DNA of 64,000 bases, from NCBI RefSeq assembly GCF_001005825.1, contig NZ_LBHV01000001.1, positions 682,001-746,000 on the forward strand, written 5' to 3'. This document shows positions 16,167 to 24,490 of the stretch, in pieces. This DNA comes from Rhizobium sp. LC145 (GTDB lineage: Bacteria; Pseudomonadota; Alphaproteobacteria; Rhizobiales; Rhizobiaceae). Below the pieces are notes generated by a model that saw nothing but the letters and a program-made list of their open reading frames with translations, was not told where the DNA came from and made no database searches. Within the stretch, counting starts at the first letter, position 1. Each line of letters begins with the position of its first letter. Position numbers and translations under genes: made by a program.

Positions 16167-18818
16167 ATGAAAGTTGTCGTCGTAGAATCCCCCGGGAAAA
16201 TTAAGAGCATCAACAAGTATCTCGGCTCGGGCTACAAGGTTCTCGCCTCCTTTGGTCACGTCCGCGATCTGCCAGCCAAGGACGGCTCGGTTCTGCCCGA
16301 CCAGGATTTCGAAATGTTTTGGGAGGTGGACAGCGCGTCGCAGAAGCGCATCAAGGACATTGCCGACGCAGTGAAAAGCTCAGACGGCCTTATCCTCGCA
16401 ACCGACCCGGATCGCGAAGGTGAAGCTATTTCCTGGCACGTGCTCGACGTTCTCAAGAAGAAGCGCGTGCTGGGCGACAAGCCGGTGGAGCGCGTCGTCT
16501 TCAATGCCATCACCAAGAAGGCTGTGCTCGATGCGATAGCGAGCCCGCGCGATATCGACGTGCCGCTGGTCGATGCCTATCTGGCACGCCGAGCGCTGGA
16601 TTATCTTGTCGGCTTCAATCTGTCGCCGGTCCTCTGGCGCAAGCTGCCGGGAGCCCGCTCCGCCGGCCGGGTGCAGTCGGTCGCGCTCAGGCTCGTCTGC
16701 GACCGCGAGTCGGAAATCGAGCGGTTCGTTTCGGAGGAATACTGGAACCTTTCCGCGCTCCTGCGCACGCCCCGCGGCGACGATTTCGAGGCCCGCCTCG
16801 TCTCGGCCGACGGCAAGCGGCTGCAGAGCCGTTCGATCAAGAACGGCGATGAAGCCAACCGCCTGAAGGCGCTGCTCGAGGGAGCCGCCTATATGGTGGA
16901 ATCGGTCGAGGCGAAGCCGGTCAAGCGTAATCCCGGCCCGCCCTTCACCACATCGACCCTGCAGCAGGCGGCCTCATCCAATCTCGGCTTCAATGCCTCG
17001 CGCACCATGCAGGTGGCGCAGAAGCTCTATGAGGGCGTCGATATCGGCGGAGAGACGGTTGGTCTCATCACCTATATGCGTACCGACGGCGTGCAGATGG
17101 CGCCGGAGGCGATCGACGGCGCCCGCCATGCAATCGGCGAGCAGTTCGGCAATCGCTACCTGCCGGAAAAGGCACGCTTCTATTCCACCAAGGCGAAGAA
17201 TGCCCAGGAAGCCCACGAGGCAATCCGGCCGACCGATTTCAACCGCTCGCCGGATAAGGTGCGTCGCCATCTCGACGCCGATCAGGCGCGGCTCTACGAA
17301 CTCATCTGGAAGCGTGGCATCGCGAGCCAGATGGCGTCTGCCGAAATGGAGCGCACCACGGTCGAAATCCTCGCCGATAACGCCGGCCAGACGGCCGGCT
17401 TGCGGGCCGTGGGTTCGGTCATCCGCTTCGACGGTTTCCTTGCCGCCTATGTCGACAGCCGCGATGATGCCGACAAGAACGAAGACGACGAGGAAGATGG
17501 CCGCCTTCCCGAGATTAACACGCGCGAAAAACTCGACAAGCAGAAGGTCGATGCGAGCCAGCATTTCACAGAGCCGCCGCCACGCTACTCGGAAGCCTCG
17601 CTGATCAAGAAGATGGAAGAGCTCGGCATCGGCCGTCCCTCCACCTATGCCGCCACGCTGAAGACACTCAGCGACCGCGAATACGTGACGATGGAGAAGC
17701 GCAAGCTGATCCCGGAGGCGAAGGGACGGCTGGTCACGGCTTTCCTCGAAAGCTTCTTCACCAAATATGTCGAATACGACTTCACGGCCGATCTCGAGGA
17801 GAAGCTGGACAAGATTTCCGCGGGCGAGCTGGACTGGAAGCAGGTGCTTCGCGAATTCTGGCAGGATTTCTTCGCTCAGATCGAGGATACCAAGGAGCTG
17901 CGCGTCACCAACGTGCTCGATGCGCTCAACGAAGCACTGGCGCCGCTGGTTTTCCCGAAGCGCGAGGACGGCAGCGACCCGCGCATCTGCCAGGTCTGCG
18001 GCACCGGCAACCTGTCGCTCAAGCTCGGCAAGTACGGCGCCTTCGTCGGCTGCTCGAACTATCCGGAATGCAACTATACCCGCCAGCTTTCTTCGGAGGG
18101 CGGCGCGGAGGCGGAAGCAAACGGGCTCAACGAGCCGAAAGCGCTCGGCGCCGACCCGCATACGGGCGAGCAGCTTACCCTGCGCTCCGGGCGCTTCGGC
18201 CCCTATATCCAGCGCGGCGAAGGCAAGGATGCCAAGCGCTCGTCGCTGCCCAAGGGCTGGAAGCCGGAAGATATCGACCACGAGAAGGCGTTGGCGTTGA
18301 TCAACCTGCCGCGCGACGTCGGCAAGCATCCGGAAAGCGGCAAGATGATCTCTGCCGGGCTGGGCCGGTATGGCCCGTTCCTGCTGCATGACGGCACCTA
18401 TGCCAATCTCGAAAGCATCGAAGACGTCTTTTCCATCGGCCTCAACCGTGCCGTGACCGTGCTTGCCGAAAAGCTGAGCAAAGGTCCGGGTGGCCGTACA
18501 CGCGGAACGCCGGCCGCGCTCAAGGAGTTGGGCGACCATCCGGACGGCGGCACCATCACCGTTCGAGACGGGCGATACGGCCCCTATGTCAACTGGGGCA
18601 AGGTCAACGCCACGCTGCCGAAAGGCATGGACCCGCAATCGGTGACGATGGAGCAGGCGCTTGCCCTGATTGTCGAAAAGGGCGGCAAGGCCTCCTCCGG
18701 TAAGGCCAAGCCGAAGAAGGCGGCCGCGAAGGCCGGTAGCGACACCAAGAAAGCCGCGGCCAAGCCCAAGACCGCAGCGAAGAAAACCACGGCCAAGGCA
18801 AAGAAGACAGGAACGTGA
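16167..18818 (+). CDS. topA: DNA topoisomerase I
   Basis: 883 residues from the ATG at 16167 (MKVVVVESPGKIKSIN); an ATG five codons earlier (16152) is also possible. Type IA enzyme relaxing negative supercoils. The Toprim domain is at the N-terminus (ESPGK; ATDPDREGEAISWH), and the catalytic tyrosine is Tyr303 in GLITYMRTDG. One C4 zinc ribbon (Cys608, Cys611, Cys629, Cys635) is followed by three topoisomerase C-terminal repeats with R(F/Y)GP(Y/F) signatures. A Lys/Ala-rich tail of about 40 residues resembles histone H1-like tails. The stop overlaps the GTG of rnr, so the two are coupled. A YjhX/TopAI-like inhibitor gene lies 13 kb upstream. Confidence 0.97.
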   Translation: MKVVVVESPGKIKSINKYLGSGYKVLASFGHVRDLPAKDGSVLPDQDFEMFWEVDSASQKRIKDIADAVKSSDGLILATDPDREGEAISWHVLDVLKKKRVLGDKPVERVVFNAITKKAVLDAIASPRDIDVPLVDAYLARRALDYLVGFNLSPVLWRKLPGARSAGRVQSVALRLVCDRESEIERFVSEEYWNLSALLRTPRGDDFEARLVSADGKRLQSRSIKNGDEANRLKALLEGAAYMVESVEAKPVKRNPGPPFTTSTLQQAASSNLGFNASRTMQVAQKLYEGVDIGGETVGLITYMRTDGVQMAPEAIDGARHAIGEQFGNRYLPEKARFYSTKAKNAQEAHEAIRPTDFNRSPDKVRRHLDADQARLYELIWKRGIASQMASAEMERTTVEILADNAGQTAGLRAVGSVIRFDGFLAAYVDSRDDADKNEDDEEDGRLPEINTREKLDKQKVDASQHFTEPPPRYSEASLIKKMEELGIGRPSTYAATLKTLSDREYVTMEKRKLIPEAKGRLVTAFLESFFTKYVEYDFTADLEEKLDKISAGELDWKQVLREFWQDFFAQIEDTKELRVTNVLDALNEALAPLVFPKREDGSDPRICQVCGTGNLSLKLGKYGAFVGCSNYPECNYTRQLSSEGGAEAEANGLNEPKALGADPHTGEQLTLRSGRFGPYIQRGEGKDAKRSSLPKGWKPEDIDHEKALALINLPRDVGKHPESGKMISAGLGRYGPFLLHDGTYANLESIEDVFSIGLNRAVTVLAEKLSKGPGGRTRGTPAALKELGDHPDGGTITVRDGRYGPYVNWGKVNATLPKGMDPQSVTMEQALALIVEKGGKASSGKAKPKKAAAKAGSDTKKAAAKPKTAAKKTTAKAKKTGT

Positions 18819-21163
18819 GAGAACCGCGCGAGAGAACAAAACCGACAGACAGGCGCGGGAAGAACGCTCCTCCCGCAGAAAAGCCCGTCATCATCCATGG
18901 CGCCGTTCCACCGCGTGAAGTCCTCCTCGAGTTCATCGCCGACAATCCGGATCGGGCTTCCAAGCGCGAGATCGCCAAGGCCTTCGGCCTGAAAGGTGAA
19001 GCGCGCGTGGAGCTGAAAGATCTCCTACGTACGCTGGAAGGTGAAGGACTTCTCACCAAAAGCCGCAAATCGCTCGCCCGGCCGGGCGCCCTTCCCCCTG
19101 TGGCCGTGCTCGACATCACCACCCGCGACAAGGATGGCGAACTGATCGGGCGGCCGGCGGAATGGCCGGAAGATCAGGGTGCGGCACCGGCCGTCCTTAT
19201 CCGCCAATCCTCGGAGAACCGGGGCAAGGGCAAGACGCCTGCCGCCGGTCTCAACGACCGGATCCTTGCGAAGATATTCACGAACAAGGACCGGACAGGC
19301 CCCGCCTATACAGCGCGGGTCATCAAGATCATCGATCGCCGCCGCGGCGCTTCGCTGGGCGTGGTGCGCAAGCTCGAACACGAAATCCGGCTGCTTCCCA
19401 TCGATCGCCGTGGCGAGGAGATGGTAATCGAAGCGGATGGACTGGGCGAAGCCAAGGACGGCGATCTCGTCGAGGCGGAAACCATCCGCTCCAGCCGTTA
19501 CGGCCTGCAGCGCGCACGCGTACTTTCGGTTATCGGCTCGGTCGCCTCGGAGAAGGCGATCTCGATGATCGCGATCTACGCCCACGGCATTCCGCATGTC
19601 TTCCCGAAGGCGGTGCTCGACGAGGCGGAGGCAGCAAAGCCGGCCAGCATGTCCAAGCGCGAGGACTGGCGCGACCTGCCGCTCATCACCATCGATCCGG
19701 CGGATGCCAAGGATCATGACGACGCGGTCTATGCGGAGCTCGACCCCTCGCCCGACAATCCGGACGGTGTGATCGTCACGGTCGCCATTGCCGATGTCTC
19801 CTGGTATATCCGGCCCGGAGCCCCCCTCGACCGCGAGGCGCTGAAGCGCGGCAATTCCGTCTATTTCCCCGATCGCGTCGTGCCGATGCTGCCGGAGCGC
19901 ATATCGAACGACCTCTGCTCGCTGCGCGAAGGCGAGGACCGCCCGGCGCTCGCCGTGCGCATGGTCTTCTCGAAGGACGGGCGCAAGGCCGGCCACACTT
20001 TCCATCGCGTGATGATGAAGAGCGCGGCCAAGCTTTCCTATCAACAGGCCCAGGCGGCGATCGACGGCAAGCCGGACGACAAGGCGGGGCCTCTGCTCGA
20101 GCCTATCCTGAAGCCGCTATGGCACGCCTATTCCGTTCTCAAGCGCGGCCGCGACCGACGCCAGCCGCTCGAACTCGACATGCCGGAGCGCAAGATCATC
20201 CTGAAGCCGGACGGCACGGTCGACCGGGTCCACATTCCGGAGCGGCTCGACGCCCACAAGCTCATCGAAGAGATGATGATCCAGGCGAACGTGGCGGCCG
20301 CCGAGACGCTGGAGAAGAAGCGCCAGCCACTGGTCTACCGCGTGCATGACGCGCCGGCGCTTTCCAAGCAGGAAACGCTGCGCGAATTCCTCGCCACCAT
20401 CGGAATTCCCATGGTGAAGGGCGGACAGCTTCGCGCCAATTCCTTCAACGGGATTCTTGCCAAGGCGCTCGATACGCCGCACCAGACCATGGTCAACGAG
20501 ATGGTGCTCCGCTCCCAGAGCCAGGCGATCTACAGTCCCGAGAATATCGGGCATTTCGGCCTCAACCTGATGAAGTACGCGCACTTCACTTCGCCCATTC
20601 GCCGTTATGCCGACCTGATCGTGCACCGCGCGCTCGTCGGTTCGCTCGGTCTCGGCGAAGGCGGCATCACGCCGGACGAGGAAGCGGCGCTCGACGACAT
20701 AGCGGCGGAAATCTCCACCTTCGAGCGCAGGGCCATGGCCGCCGAGCGGGACACCATCAACCGGCTGATCGCCCATCATCTTTCCGAACGGATCGGGGAA
20801 GAGTTCGAGGGCCGCGTGTCGGGTGTCACGAAGGCCGGCCTTTTTGTCACATTGCCGGTCTATGGTGCCGATGGCTTCGTGCCCATCTCCACGCTCGGAC
20901 AGGATTATTTCATTTATGACGAAGCCCATCAGGCTCTATCCGGCGAAAAAACCGGCCTGGGCTACCAGCTCGGAGACAGCGTCGATGTCAGGCTGGCGGA
21001 GGCCGTGCCGCTTGCCGGCGCGCTGCGCTTCGAAATGCTGAGCGAGGGCCGCAAGATGCCGACGGCGACGCGCTCCTTCCACAAGTCCGGCAGGCGCGAC
21101 CGTTCCAGGGGCCGGCCGTCGCAACCCGGCACGCGGCCGCCACGCCGCGGCCGCGGGAGATAG
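18815..21163 (+). CDS. rnr: Ribonuclease R
   Basis: 782 residues from a GTG at 18815 that overlaps the topA stop. Processive 3'-to-5' exoribonuclease able to degrade structured RNA. Order: N-terminal winged-helix (about 25-75), cold-shock-type OB domains, RNB catalytic domain with ITIDPADAKDHDDAVYAE (metal-binding aspartates) and FTSPIRRYADLIVHR, and an S1 domain near residues 655-735 (FEGRVSGVTKAGLFVTL). The tail is Arg-rich (about 25 residues), as in other RNase R proteins. Starts the string rnr-DUF983-Nudix, with gaps of 2 bp or overlaps. Confidence 0.96.
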   Translation: MREPRERTKPTDRRGKNAPPAEKPVIIHGAVPPREVLLEFIADNPDRASKREIAKAFGLKGEARVELKDLLRTLEGEGLLTKSRKSLARPGALPPVAVLDITTRDKDGELIGRPAEWPEDQGAAPAVLIRQSSENRGKGKTPAAGLNDRILAKIFTNKDRTGPAYTARVIKIIDRRRGASLGVVRKLEHEIRLLPIDRRGEEMVIEADGLGEAKDGDLVEAETIRSSRYGLQRARVLSVIGSVASEKAISMIAIYAHGIPHVFPKAVLDEAEAAKPASMSKREDWRDLPLITIDPADAKDHDDAVYAELDPSPDNPDGVIVTVAIADVSWYIRPGAPLDREALKRGNSVYFPDRVVPMLPERISNDLCSLREGEDRPALAVRMVFSKDGRKAGHTFHRVMMKSAAKLSYQQAQAAIDGKPDDKAGPLLEPILKPLWHAYSVLKRGRDRRQPLELDMPERKIILKPDGTVDRVHIPERLDAHKLIEEMMIQANVAAAETLEKKRQPLVYRVHDAPALSKQETLREFLATIGIPMVKGGQLRANSFNGILAKALDTPHQTMVNEMVLRSQSQAIYSPENIGHFGLNLMKYAHFTSPIRRYADLIVHRALVGSLGLGEGGITPDEEAALDDIAAEISTFERRAMAAERDTINRLIAHHLSERIGEEFEGRVSGVTKAGLFVTLPVYGADGFVPISTLGQDYFIYDEAHQALSGEKTGLGYQLGDSVDVRLAEAVPLAGALRFEMLSEGRKMPTATRSFHKSGRRDRSRGRPSQPGTRPPRRGRGR

Positions 21164-21165
21164 GA

Positions 21166-21615
21166 ATGCAGGGACAGCGCCAGCAGCCGATACGCTATGG
21201 CGGAACGCAGGCAAGCGATCGGCCTCTCGGACGCTCGATCAAGCGGGGCCTGCTGAACACCTGTCCGAATTGCGGGACAGGCAAGCTTTTCCGCGCCTTC
21301 CTCAAGCCCGTGGACCGTTGCGCGGCATGCGGAGAAGAACTCCACCATCAGCGCGCCGACGACCTGCCGCCCTATCTGGTCATCTTCGTCGTCGGCCATG
21401 TGCTGCTCGGCGGCTACATGATGACCGACCTCATATTCCCTCTCTCCATGTGGCTTCACCTCGCCATATGGGCACCGCTTTCCGTGCTTGCCGCGCTCGC
21501 CACCATCCAGCCGATCAAGGGTGGCGTCATCGGTCTGCAATGGGCACTCCGGATGCACGGCTTCGGCGGTGAGGACGACAGCGCCGATCCCGGCCGCGGC
21601 GGACCGATTGCATGA
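21166..21615 (+). CDS. DUF983 membrane protein
   Basis: 149 residues. A cytosolic N-terminus carries a zinc-ribbon-like pair, CPNCGTGKLF and CAACGEEL, followed by two hydrophobic spans (LVIFVVGHVLLGGYMM; LHLAIWAPLSVLAALATI). This is the DUF983 pattern; function unknown. The ATG is two bases after the rnr stop, and its own stop overlaps the next ATG (ATGA at 21612), so it is embedded in the rnr transcript. Confidence 0.85.
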   Translation: MQGQRQQPIRYGGTQASDRPLGRSIKRGLLNTCPNCGTGKLFRAFLKPVDRCAACGEELHHQRADDLPPYLVIFVVGHVLLGGYMMTDLIFPLSMWLHLAIWAPLSVLAALATIQPIKGGVIGLQWALRMHGFGGEDDSADPGRGGPIA

Positions 21616-22304
21616 AGACTTCGCAGGAGGAAGCCACGGTTTTCGCAGCGACGCGGAAAGAAAGCGCGCATGTTGCCGGGGTTCGTCCGCGTGACGCGGC
21701 ATCGATTCTTCTGATCGACCGCTCATCCAATACGCCGAAAGTGCTGATGGGACGGCGCGGCAGGGGCCATGTCTTCATGCCCGATCTCTACGTCTTTCCC
21801 GGCGGGCGGCGCGATCCGCGCGACCATGCCCTGCCCTATCGCCGCGACCTGCATCCGCTGGTCATCGAAAAGCTGATGGCCGGCAGCCGCAGCGGCATGG
21901 GCGTCAAAGGCGCAAGGGCTCTGGCGCTCGCCGCTATCCGCGAACTTTGCGAGGAGACGGGTGCCGCGATCATCGATGCGCCGGCGGCTGACCTTTCCAC
22001 GCTTCGCTATGTCGCCCGCGCGATCACACCGCCCGGAAACGTGCGGCGTTTCGATACCCGCTTTTTTCTCGGCTTTTGCGACGAGATGTCCCTCGATCTT
22101 TCCAATCTGGGGGCTTCCAGCGAACTCGTGGACCTGCGCTGGCTTGACATGACCGATCTTTCCAGCCTGAACATGCCGCTGATCACGCGCACGGTGCTAA
22201 GCGAGGTGAAGGAATTGATGGCGGCAAATCCCTCACCATCGTTTGGCAGCCCAGTGCCCTTCTATTCCGCGCGGCATGGGCAACTCGTCCGCACCCGATT
22301 GTAA
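21612..22304 (+). CDS. Nudix hydrolase
   Basis: 230 residues. The second half of the Nudix box is intact (AIRELCEETGA, giving REL-EE-G), while the first half, normally G-x5-E, is degenerate. This resembles the NUDT7/NUDT19-like branch, whose members hydrolyse CoA and related nucleotides, but the substrate cannot be set from sequence. VLMGRRGRGHVFMPDLYVFPGGRRDPRD is the expected strand and loop before the box. Coupled to the DUF983 gene by ATGA; 10 bp before the MFS gene. Confidence 0.85.
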   Translation: MKTSQEEATVFAATRKESAHVAGVRPRDAASILLIDRSSNTPKVLMGRRGRGHVFMPDLYVFPGGRRDPRDHALPYRRDLHPLVIEKLMAGSRSGMGVKGARALALAAIRELCEETGAAIIDAPAADLSTLRYVARAITPPGNVRRFDTRFFLGFCDEMSLDLSNLGASSELVDLRWLDMTDLSSLNMPLITRTVLSEVKELMAANPSPSFGSPVPFYSARHGQLVRTRL

Positions 22305-22314
22305 GGATTTCTGA

Positions 22315-23499
22315 ATGTCCCAGCCGACGACCGACGCCAACGGCCATGTCGAGGAAATCCATTGGCCTTCGCTGATCGCCGCGATTTCGGCCATCAGCGC
22401 CGTCGGTATAGCGATCGGCCTGGGCCTGCCCCTTCTCAGCATCATTCTCGAAAAGCGCGGCATACCCTCGACCTTGATCGGCCTGAACGCCGCGATGGCC
22501 GGCGTAGCTTCAATGGTGGCGGCGCCGATCACGACCAAGCTCGCGCATGACCACGGCGTCGCCAAGATCATGATGCTCGCCGTTGTTCTGGCGGCGTTGA
22601 GCGCGCTCGGCTTCTATTACGCCGAAGCCTTCTGGATGTGGTTTCCGCTGCGTTTCGCATTCCACGGCGCAACGACCACCCTTTTCATCTTGTCGGAGTT
22701 CTGGATCAACGACGCCGCGCCACCGCGGCGCAGGGGCCTGGTGCTCGGCATCTATGCCACGGTGCTCGCCATCGGCTTTGCGGTCGGGCCCCTCCTCTTC
22801 TCACTCCTCGGCAGCGAGGGCATTCTTCCCTTCCTGGTGGGTGCCGGCGTCATCTTGCTCGCCATCATTCCGATCTTCATCGCCAGGCACGAAAGCCCGG
22901 TGCTGAACACGAAACCCGAACGGCATTTCCTACACTACATATTCCTCGTTCCGACGGCGACGGCCGCTGTTTTCGCCTTCGGAGCCGTTTCTGCGGGCGG
23001 TCTCTCCCTGTTTCCGATCTATGCCCTGCGTTCGGCGCTCAGCGAATCGCATGCAGCGCTGCTGCTGACCGTCATGGGTGTCGGGAACATGGCCTTTCAG
23101 ATCCCGCTCGGCATGTATTCCGACCGGCTGCGCGACCGCCGACCGCTTCTGACCGCCATGGCGGCGCTGGGGCTGGTCGGTTCGCTTGCCCTGCCCTTCC
23201 TGATCGAGAACTGGCTTTTGATGGCGGTGGTCCTGTTCTTCTGGGGCGGCTGCGTCTCCGGGCTCTATACGGTCGGGCTTGCCCATCTCGGATCGAGACT
23301 CACCGGCCCGGACCTGGTGGCGGCGAACGCAGCCTTCATCTTCTGCTATGCGGTGGGCACGGTCGCCGGTCCGCAGGCCATCGGGGCGGCGATCGATGTC
23401 ACCGGAAAAGACGGTTTTGCCTGGACATTGGCCGCTTTCTTCGGCTTCTATGTGCTTGTTTCCGTTGGCCGGGCGATTTTAAGGCCAAAACGGAGTTGA
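22315..23499 (+). CDS. Major facilitator superfamily transporter (YcaD-like)
   Basis: 394 residues, ATG at 22315 with AAGGA upstream. About twelve hydrophobic spans; a short cytosolic start and a basic end (RAILRPKRS). The RRRGLVLGIYATVLAIGFAVGP segment and the YSDRLRDRRPLL loop are typical MFS loops between TM4/5 and TM8/9. The general layout recalls the YcaD/YfkF-type efflux group. Substrate unknown. Last gene of the topA-rnr-DUF983-Nudix-MFS run; the rpmG promoter overlaps its 3' end. Confidence 0.85.
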   Translation: MSQPTTDANGHVEEIHWPSLIAAISAISAVGIAIGLGLPLLSIILEKRGIPSTLIGLNAAMAGVASMVAAPITTKLAHDHGVAKIMMLAVVLAALSALGFYYAEAFWMWFPLRFAFHGATTTLFILSEFWINDAAPPRRRGLVLGIYATVLAIGFAVGPLLFSLLGSEGILPFLVGAGVILLAIIPIFIARHESPVLNTKPERHFLHYIFLVPTATAAVFAFGAVSAGGLSLFPIYALRSALSESHAALLLTVMGVGNMAFQIPLGMYSDRLRDRRPLLTAMAALGLVGSLALPFLIENWLLMAVVLFFWGGCVSGLYTVGLAHLGSRLTGPDLVAANAAFIFCYAVGTVAGPQAIGAAIDVTGKDGFAWTLAAFFGFYVLVSVGRAILRPKRS

Positions 23500-23523
23500 C
23501 TTTTCGGGCGCGATTTGTAATTT
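23496..23523 (+). promoter_or_regulatory. rpmG promoter
   Basis: TTGACT (23496-23501), N16, TAATTT (23518-23523), overlapping the MFS stop codon. It would give a leader of about 60 bases before the rpmG ATG. Confidence 0.55.
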
Positions 23524-23592
23524 CGCGCCAGATTTTGCCGTGGACACCATCCGGCCGTCCGCGGCTTCATTTTTCTTAAAGGCAGAACGACC

Positions 23593-23760
23593 ATGGCGAA
23601 AGCTACGACCATCAAGATCAAGCTGCTGTCGACGGCCGATACAGGTTTCTTCTACGTCACGACGAAGAACAGCCGTACGATGACGGACAAGATGACGAAG
23701 ACCAAGTACGACCCGATCGTCAAGAAGCACGTCGAGTTCAAGGAAACCAAGATCAAGTAA
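23593..23760 (+). CDS. rpmG: 50S ribosomal protein L33
   Basis: 55 residues beginning [20 protein letters not shown] and ending EFKETKIK, the usual alphaproteobacterial L33. It has no cysteines, so it is the zinc-independent C-minus form. Own promoter upstream and a terminator 23 bp downstream indicate a single-gene transcript. Confidence 0.96.
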   Translation: MAKATTIKIKLLSTADTGFFYVTTKNSRTMTDKMTKTKYDPIVKKHVEFKETKIK

Positions 23761-23782
23761 TCATTGATCTTGGGCATACCTC

Positions 23783-23817
23783 GGGCGCAGGCTGCAAGGC
23801 CGGGCGCCCTTTCTTTT
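23783..23817 (+). terminator. rpmG terminator
   Basis: GGGCGC (23783-23788) pairs with GCGCCC (23804-23809); an inner GGC/GCC extends the hairpin, and TTTCTTTT follows (23810-23817). Confidence 0.75.
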
Positions 23818-23865
23818 GCCGTCAGGGCGGAGCCTTCGGGCGACAGTCTTCTGCAGGAAGTCCCT

Positions 23866-24044
23866 CAAAAGAAAAGCGCCGCTCCTTGAGGAAGCGGCGC
23901 TTTGATCGGGGGTCGACCGGCATGCAATCACGGCACGAGGAACCGCTTTTATTATGCCTGCCAGTCGACCGACCCCACGACCCAGGAGATGCGGCGGACC
24001 TGAGCATCATGGGGTATGGCTGACCCTGTTTGGGTACCATTTTT
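23866..24044 (-). ncRNA. Candidate small RNA between rpmG and pleD
   Basis: Read on the minus strand, a perfect 10-bp GC-rich hairpin (arms 23903-23894 and 23882-23873) is followed by TTTTCTTTT, a strong intrinsic terminator with no coding gene just upstream. The preceding bases can fold into a rod: GTCGACTGGC (minus strand) pairs with GCCGGTCGAC, and GGGG with CCCC outside it. A weak promoter TTGATT-N16-CAATTT at 24084-24057 would start a transcript of about 180 bases. No open frame fits. I could not match it to a named family; it might instead be the 3' UTR of pleD. Confidence 0.4.
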
Positions 24045-24490
24045 GCGTTGCGGCCAAAATTGCTCAGAAATGGAAGAAAATCAACACATTCTTAATGCGG
24101 AGGGCGATTTGCCTCCAGAGTTGGTTAAAATTGGGGCTAATGACTAGCCGCATTTCCATCTTGCTTTGCCGGAAGACCTAAGTAGCTTTGGCGATAGTGT
24201 AGTTTTACTACGATAGAATTTTCCAGCCCAATTCCAATTCGAAAGAAAATTCGGAAAAAATATTCAGCTTAAGGCTACTATCGACAGAAAAAGCGAGGAA
24301 TCCAGAATATATCTGCAGTTAAAATTTGTATTTATTTCGTATTTACTGAGAAATTCTTAGAAAAATTGTCAATTATAGAAATCTCGAACGACAATCGGAA
24401 TAAAACATCGCGCTTTTATTCGTTATCACAATCGTTACCAAATTCGTACGATCGCACCGCAACATGCCTTATCCACAGGCTTGCCGAAAG
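24045..24490. other. AT-rich non-coding island between convergent rpmG and pleD
   Basis: About 430 bp, strikingly AT-rich against the GC-rich surroundings, with no credible open frame on either strand. A perfect consensus DnaA box, TTATCCACA, lies at 24469-24477, and a near version (TTATCACA) at 24423. Since both neighbours point inward, no gene promoter is expected here. Possibly a remnant of foreign DNA, a pleD 3' UTR or a protein-binding region. Confidence 0.5.

Noticed and set aside
16974..18839. 621-codon minus-strand frame opposite topA
   Set aside because: Shadow of topA third-position bias; no family features and no ribosome-binding site.
23954..24181. 75-codon plus-strand frame in the AT-rich gap
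   Set aside because: No Shine-Dalgarno, crosses the candidate RNA in antisense, and the product looks random.
24469..24477. Perfect DnaA box taken as evidence of a replication origin
   Set aside because: A single perfect box with one partial neighbour, no cluster, and none of the genes that normally flank alphaproteobacterial oriC.
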